Source: Sulfolobales archaeon (GTDB taxonomy: Archaea > Thermoproteota > Thermoprotei_A > Sulfolobales > Desulfurococcaceae). Taken from it: a stretch of DNA of 64,000 nucleotides. The translations under genes were made by a program, and so were the position numbers. The stretch lies in assembly GCA_025059075.1 (NCBI GenBank), contig JANXDZ010000002.1, positions 248,001 through 312,000 on the forward strand, in the 5' to 3' direction. Shown here piece by piece: positions 59,637 through 64,000 of this stretch (positions are counted from its first letter, which is position 1; every line of letters begins with the position of its first letter). Under the pieces are notes generated by a model. It was not told where the DNA came from. It searched no databases and was given only the letters and a program-made list of their open reading frames with translations.

Positions 59637-60504
59637 GCAACCAATGGCAGTAACTAAGAGAACTATCACTTGGTGCCCTGGCTGCGGGAACTTCAGCATA
59701 CTGTCTGCATTTATAGATGCAGTAAACGATCTAGGTCTAGAGCCGTGGAGAGTTGTAGTGATAAGTGGCATAGGTTGTAGTGGAAAGATCACTAACTACA
59801 TGCCCTTCAATGGAGCTCACGTAATACACGGCAGAGTAATACCATTCGCCATGGGCATTAAGCTAGTTAACCCAGAGCTCGTTGTAGCAGGATTTTCAGG
59901 TGATGGAGATGCTTATGCAATAGGCATAGAGCACTTGCCGCACGCCATTAGGAGGAATATAGATGTTAAATTAATTGTCCATAACAACAAGGTCTTTGGA
60001 CTCACTACAGGCCAAGTGTCTCCAACAAGTGATAAGGGGATGATAACTAGAACTACTCCTTGGGGCAATGTAGAGGAGCCTATAAACCCTATAGCTATGG
60101 CCATAAGCCTTGGGGCAAGCTTCGTAGCTAGGGGATTTAGCGGCGATATAGGTCACTTAAAGTACTTATTTAAGGAAGCTCTAAAGCATAAGGGGTTCTC
60201 CCTAATAGACGTCCTTCAACCATGCGTAACCTACGATAGAGTCCATACATATCAGTGGTATAGGGAGAGAATCTATAGACTAGAGGATGTAGGGCATGAT
60301 CCAACAAACTTTAATGAAGCTCTTAAAAAATCCTATGAATGGGGCGATAGCATACCCATAGGACTATTTTATAGAGTTAGAAAGCCAACTTTTGAAGAAA
60401 TGCTGCCGACGACAAGTGAAGGACCTCCATTAGTGATGAGGCCTATTAGCAATAGGACTATAAGAGACCTATTAGTGAAAAACCATGAATTAACGCTGGA
60501 CTAG
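59620..60504 (+). CDS. korB: 2-oxoacid:ferredoxin oxidoreductase, beta subunit
   Basis: About 294 residues. W-C-P-G-C-G-N-F gives the first Fe-S cysteines; G-I-G-C-S-G-K gives another; G-D-G-D-A-Y-A-I-G-I-E-H with a later N-N-K is the thiamine-diphosphate motif. It binds TPP, magnesium and a [4Fe-4S] cluster and completes the enzyme with KorA. ATG 59620 has AAAGGTG six bases in front; GTG 59611 is part of that site. The substrate specificity of archaeal KorAB is broad. Confidence 0.94.
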   Translation: MVVPVKQPMAVTKRTITWCPGCGNFSILSAFIDAVNDLGLEPWRVVVISGIGCSGKITNYMPFNGAHVIHGRVIPFAMGIKLVNPELVVAGFSGDGDAYAIGIEHLPHAIRRNIDVKLIVHNNKVFGLTTGQVSPTSDKGMITRTTPWGNVEEPINPIAMAISLGASFVARGFSGDIGHLKYLFKEALKHKGFSLIDVLQPCVTYDRVHTYQWYRERIYRLEDVGHDPTNFNEALKKSYEWGDSIPIGLFYRVRKPTFEEMLPTTSEGPPLVMRPISNRTIRDLLVKNHELTLD

Positions 60505-60529
60505 AGAACTAATCCTTAAGGAGCAACGT

Positions 60530-62083
60530 TTAGATGACTTCACCTACGGCACTCTTAGACTTATGTCCAGTTACCCTAGCCCTGATTACTTTTCTTAACT
60601 CAAGGTTTCCCTTAATAAAGAAGGCTATTGGATAACTGCCTGGCTGTCTAGCAATAGTATATGAGTCTGAGTGCCTCTCAGTATATAAGTAGTCTACAAT
60701 AGTTCCCTGTGGAACGATCCTCGTAATCATGGGCTTATCTATATCCCTCATGACCTTTAACCTAAAGTATTTATACAAATAGCTATGCTTTCTAAGTACA
60801 TGCATTACTGAGTTCCTCATAGACCAGAGAGGTGTATTTAGTAGTACTGCTACTTTTCTTACATTAATTCTCCTAATGAGTAGGCCTTCATCAAGTACTT
60901 TCTTAAGGTACTCATAATTGATTCTATAAGTCTCCTTGGTTTCTCCTGGAAGACCTAGAACTATGTTAATTCCTGGAAGTAGCTCAGGTAAGCCGTTCCA
61001 GCCTCTGCGCGATCCAATGCTATTAATGATCCTTATTGCTTCAACAGCTTCATCTGGATATACCTTTAAATTATTTGCCCTCACGACCCTTGGGTCAAAT
61101 GACTCTACTCCAAGAGCTGCGACATCGCCTGGCGTGTGATACTTAACTATAGTCTTGAGGGCCTTTACAGACTCCTCTCTATAGTGGAATACTGTGCCTG
61201 GGTTAACGTTATCTATGTGTAAAACTCTTAAATTGCTGGCAGCCGTCCTTACGCCGTGGAAAAGCCTTTCAATGGCTTCCACTTTTGGCTTAGGGAATTC
61301 AAGTATGCCTGTGTCGTGAGACATGTAGGTTAGTATATCTGCTTGCTTGCCAACTCTATAGTGCTTTACTCCAAGCTTACTTAGTACTTCGACTTCTCTA
61401 ACAATGCTCTCAGGTCTTCTATACATGACTGGGCCGTATCTAACGTCTATGCAGAAGGAGCATCCACCGACGATGTACCTCGGGCAACTCCTATACGTCT
61501 CTAACTCAACGATGAGATTCCACTCGTAATTTGGGTGTTGTATAACTATGTTTGCACCAAGTGTGAAGGCCTTGTCAGCCAGTTCATAGTCTTCACGCAA
61601 TCTCCACGGCTCAGCTCTTTCAGGGCCTACTTTAATTAATTGATAGAAGAATATCTCAGGATCACCTGATACTAAGTACTTAAATAAGTTCTTTAATTTA
61701 GCTAGATCTAATGCACTACTTCCTCCACCGGAGCTAAATCCATATCTTGCTGCAGGACCTACAAGTGCTGTATCCTTATCAGCTAGAAATGTAGATATCC
61801 TTACTACTTCACTCAAGGAGATGGGTCTGCCGCCAATGTATTTTCCAGGCACTTCAGCTCCAGCAATTAGAACAACTAAGTCGCTAAGCAAAGCTTCATT
61901 AATGAAGCTCCCTAAGTTCTGTCTAACTAGATTCACAGTGAAGTATCTTACTTCAATGCTGCTATCAGCTAGCCATATGCCGCCAGCAACTAACCTTGGA
62001 TAAACATTGATGAATGGAGGCACTCCCAGCCCCGCTGGTTCATCAGTATATCCATCCAGTATCACTACTCTCCTTATGGGCAA
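60530..62083 (-). CDS. Radical SAM protein with C-terminal TRAM domain
   Basis: A 517-residue protein. The cluster motif is C-P-R-Y-I-V-G-G-C-S-F-C (C-x7-C-x2-C), which differs from the classic C-x3-C-x2-C. The N-terminal 200 residues may be a cobalamin- or nucleotide-like domain; the middle is a radical SAM barrel with G-L-P-G-E-T-K-E-T; the end (I-V-P-Q-G-T-I-V-D-Y-L and later R-K-V-I-R-A-R-V-T-G) looks like a TRAM RNA-binding domain. Together these suggest RNA modification. A conserved archaeal family; the modified site is unknown. Start TTG 62083 after GAGGGAG. Confidence 0.82.
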   Translation of the reverse strand: MPIRRVVILDGYTDEPAGLGVPPFINVYPRLVAGGIWLADSSIEVRYFTVNLVRQNLGSFINEALLSDLVVLIAGAEVPGKYIGGRPISLSEVVRISTFLADKDTALVGPAARYGFSSGGGSSALDLAKLKNLFKYLVSGDPEIFFYQLIKVGPERAEPWRLREDYELADKAFTLGANIVIQHPNYEWNLIVELETYRSCPRYIVGGCSFCIDVRYGPVMYRRPESIVREVEVLSKLGVKHYRVGKQADILTYMSHDTGILEFPKPKVEAIERLFHGVRTAASNLRVLHIDNVNPGTVFHYREESVKALKTIVKYHTPGDVAALGVESFDPRVVRANNLKVYPDEAVEAIRIINSIGSRRGWNGLPELLPGINIVLGLPGETKETYRINYEYLKKVLDEGLLIRRINVRKVAVLLNTPLWSMRNSVMHVLRKHSYLYKYFRLKVMRDIDKPMITRIVPQGTIVDYLYTERHSDSYTIARQPGSYPIAFFIKGNLELRKVIRARVTGHKSKSAVGEVI

Positions 62084-62343
62084 AGAACTCCCTCAAGTAG
62101 CTGCAATCAAGTTCTCCACTACTGTACGTTATTTAAGAAAGAAGCGTTATATAAGCAAGCGTTTCCCTACAATGCTTTCCACCGCACCATGGATCATGGA
62201 AAGTCTTTGTGTAACAGCTTGTTTTCAAAGTAATTAGATGCTATCTATTAGTGATAGCTATAGAGCTACCTTAATTAGAGAACTTCACTGCATTACTCCA
62301 TAGGAATAGGACTTATTTATAAGTGCTCTAGTTGATTACTTCT

Positions 62344-62952
62344 CTAAATCTCTATGTTAGCGTGAGCTTCCCTTAGATCTTCTTCAGTTTTTCCAAGCTT
62401 ACTCATTAATTCAACTATAACTCCATCTAGAAACACCATTAGTGTGTCTTCAAATAAAGTCCCTAGGGGTGCTAAAGGCTCATGTATTCCAAGTATTTGT
62501 CTTGCAAAGTAATCTTCTTCACTAGCGACTTTAGTTCTTCCAGGCACTACGACTAATACGTCAGCTAACTTAGCTAAAGGGCTATCAGAAATACTAGTTA
62601 TTACAATTATTCTTGCTCCAACTGCTTTAGCTGCTTCAGTAGCAGTAACAACTAATCTAGTTCTACCTGAGCCTGAGAGCGATATAACTAAGTCATTGTT
62701 ATCAATTCTAGGCACTATAGTTTCACCAAGCACAGCTACATTATAGCCTAAGTGGAGGAGTCTTTGGGCAAATGCTCTGCCGACAAGGCCTGTTCTCCCA
62801 GCACCAATTATTAATACTTTTGAACCTCTCTTACGTGCTTCAATTAATTCATTGATCAACGCATCAACGTGTTCATCACTTATTAAATCCATAGCTCTTT
62901 CTATGAAGTCCACTATTTCACTTACTGCAGTTCTTATAGCACCTGAAACCAC
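62344..62952 (-). CDS. hxlB: 6-phospho-3-hexuloisomerase
   Basis: A 202-residue SIS-domain isomerase. I-G-A-G-R-T-G near 50, [11 protein letters not shown] and A-P-L-G-T-L-F-E-D match the PHI family. It interconverts fructose-6-phosphate and D-arabino-3-hexulose-6-phosphate in the ribulose monophosphate pathway, which archaea without a pentose phosphate pathway run backwards to make ribulose-5-phosphate and formaldehyde. The HPS partner is not in the window. Start GTG 62952 after GCGGTG. The formaldehyde released links in principle to H4MPT. Confidence 0.9.
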   Translation of the reverse strand: MVSGAIRTAVSEIVDFIERAMDLISDEHVDALINELIEARKRGSKVLIIGAGRTGLVGRAFAQRLLHLGYNVAVLGETIVPRIDNNDLVISLSGSGRTRLVVTATEAAKAVGARIIVITSISDSPLAKLADVLVVVPGRTKVASEEDYFARQILGIHEPLAPLGTLFEDTLMVFLDGVIVELMSKLGKTEEDLREAHANIEI

Positions 62953-63026
62953 TTATTACACCGCAGTGTAGTATCATTCTCTCGTTTAAAAAAGTTAGCA
63001 ATTAAGTGATTTAAAAAATGTTGGAA

Positions 63027-64000
63027 TTACTTAGGCCTCCTAATGAATAGGAAGGCTGTAGCTGCAAGTAGCACTATTACTACTCCAATGAGTCCATACG
63101 TAAGCTCCATTGGAGTAACTGTTTCAACTAACTTAGTTGTTTGAGTAACTGTCCTAGCCTCCGTCTTAGTTACTTCACTAATAGTTGGTACCGTAATGGA
63201 AGTAACTTCAACAGTGGTATGAGTTACTGTTTCAACAGTAGTTGTAGTCACTGTAACTGGCGGTAGTGTAGCTGTTACTGTTATTGTTATTGGAGTAACT
63301 ATTAGTTCTGGCGGATAGACGCTTACTTTAGCTAAAGCCCTGGTATCTACATTGTATGAAGTAAGCATGTTGTACTGTTCTTGAGCTGTTGGAACGAGTA
63401 CATCTATAGCTCTAGGCTCTACTCCAGCAATAATAGCGTATGGATCAGCTCCACCTAAGTTCCACTCAGTGGGATCACCTGGAAGAACTCCTCTAACCTT
63501 CATAGATCCATAGCCATCGTAGCTAGCTAATAGAACAGCATACCTCCATGCACTTACTCTAACACCTGGGAGCAACGCTTTGCTTACAGTCACTACTATA
63601 GCACTCTCATTAAGTGAAGTTGCAACGCTGAAGCCACCGTTTTGCACTACGCGAGTGCCATTAGCGTAATATAGAGCCGCTCTTTCTCCATCAGGCACAG
63701 GATCAGTGCCCCAGCCCGGCGCTACTAGTAGCGCGAAGTGCCATCCTGGAACGATCTCTACGTTTAATCCAAAAGCCGTTTTATTAAGCTCTCCACCGCT
63801 CTCTGTTTTAACAAATATGTGGGGGAATTGGAGGCAGAAGCCGTTGGGCCCATTCCACGGGTTTCCTCCAAGGTCTTTTACATAGACTTTGAATATAACT
63901 GATGTTGCTGTTTCATACACTTCAAACTTCGTTAAATCAAATACTCCAGGCACAAAGACTGCTGCAGTTGGATATCTATAAGTGCCTGGGCCCTTGTCAT
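63027..64000 (-). CDS. Membrane-anchored extracellular protein with glucodextranase C-type domain (5' partial)
   Basis: The frame stays open to the window edge, so only the C-terminal 324 residues are visible. The start holds G-P-G-T-Y-R-Y-P-T then F-V-P-G-V-F-D-L, typical of the glucodextranase C-terminal beta domain found in archaeal amylolytic enzymes and sugar-binding proteins. About residues 245-295 form a Thr/Val-rich linker (T-V-T-T-T-T-V-E-T-V), likely glycosylated. A last helix (about 299-319) with R-R-P-K anchors it. The missing front probably holds a glycoside hydrolase or binding module. With two sugar importers nearby it supports extracellular polysaccharide use. Confidence 0.8.
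   Translation of the reverse strand, partial: DKGPGTYRYPTAAVFVPGVFDLTKFEVYETATSVIFKVYVKDLGGNPWNGPNGFCLQFPHIFVKTESGGELNKTAFGLNVEIVPGWHFALLVAPGWGTDPVPDGERAALYYANGTRVVQNGGFSVATSLNESAIVVTVSKALLPGVRVSAWRYAVLLASYDGYGSMKVRGVLPGDPTEWNLGGADPYAIIAGVEPRAIDVLVPTAQEQYNMLTSYNVDTRALAKVSVYPPELIVTPITITVTATLPPVTVTTTTVETVTHTTVEVTSITVPTISEVTKTEARTVTQTTKLVETVTPMELTYGLIGVVIVLLAATAFLFIRRPK

Noticed and set aside
1-64000. tRNA genes, CRISPR arrays and prophage
   Set aside because: I looked for T-arm and anticodon-arm patterns, regular direct repeats with spacers, and phage structural genes, and found none I could support.

Overview
The window reads as chromosomal DNA of an AT-rich, probably thermophilic archaeon of the TACK/Thermoproteota side. 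Support comes from archaeal-only or archaeal-type genes: ABCE1/Rli1, bifunctional fructose-1,6-bisphosphate aldolase/phosphatase, short archaeal triosephosphate isomerase, Taw1 wyosine enzyme, type II methionine aminopeptidase, archaeal D-aminoacyl-tRNA deacylase, ADP-dependent serine kinase type SerK, a PIN-VirB11-KH ATPase, and a lone 5S rRNA gene. TATA boxes lie about 25 bases before inferred transcript starts, and Shine-Dalgarno sites have a GGTG core. The exact lineage cannot be fixed from this sequence.

Layout: (1) 2-1321, end of a sugar ABC importer operon. (2) 1577-11240, mostly minus strand: DppA peptidase, TpiA, FBP aldolase/phosphatase, ABCE1, an amidohydrolase, the PIN ATPase and an ACT-MgtE magnesium transporter, with a C/D box guide RNA at 6476-6533. 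(3) 11572-19136: ferredoxin, a second sugar importer (binding protein, two permeases, two dissimilar ATPases, a small membrane protein) and a Gfo/Idh dehydrogenase. (4) 19222-20496, threonine synthase. (5) 20879-29357, tetrahydromethanopterin (H4MPT) biosynthesis genes separated by unusually long spacers: DHPS-like protein, MptD, MptE, DUF447 protein, DmrX/AfpA-type reductase, DUF1464 protein, MptA and beta-RFAP synthase. (6) 29807-36982: cysteine synthase, two tandem eIF2B/ribose-1,5-bisphosphate isomerase paralogues, a DUF59 protein, an orphan PTS EIIA domain, an H/ACA-like RNA and methionine aminopeptidase. (7) 37057-41235: DUF1512 protein with zinc-ribbon partner, 5S rRNA, PEP synthase. 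(8) 41294-48078: DUF711 protein, Taw1, PheS, SerK and SerA. (9) 48951-53904: molybdate/tungstate-type importer, HDAC-fold hydrolase, CYTH protein, an IS605-end-like relic and DtdA. (10) 53964-64000: a candidate structured RNA, a kinase-fold protein, DUF211, a Cys-cluster protein, thioredoxin-CcdA fusion, 2-oxoacid:ferredoxin oxidoreductase, radical SAM-TRAM protein, phosphohexuloisomerase and the anchored end of a secreted glucodextranase-type protein.

Together the genes suggest a heterotroph that takes up sugars or oligosaccharides, runs ferredoxin-linked central metabolism (KorAB, PEP synthase, FBP aldolase/phosphatase), makes ribose phosphates by the RuMP route, makes serine and cysteine through O-phosphoserine, and synthesises H4MPT for C1 metabolism. 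No methanogenesis gene is visible here. The most unusual items are the two-ATPase sugar importer whose subunits have lost complementary ATPase motifs, the H4MPT cluster with its two uncharacterised members, and several structured intergenic RNAs. I saw no tRNA gene, CRISPR array, intact transposase or 16S/23S rRNA gene.
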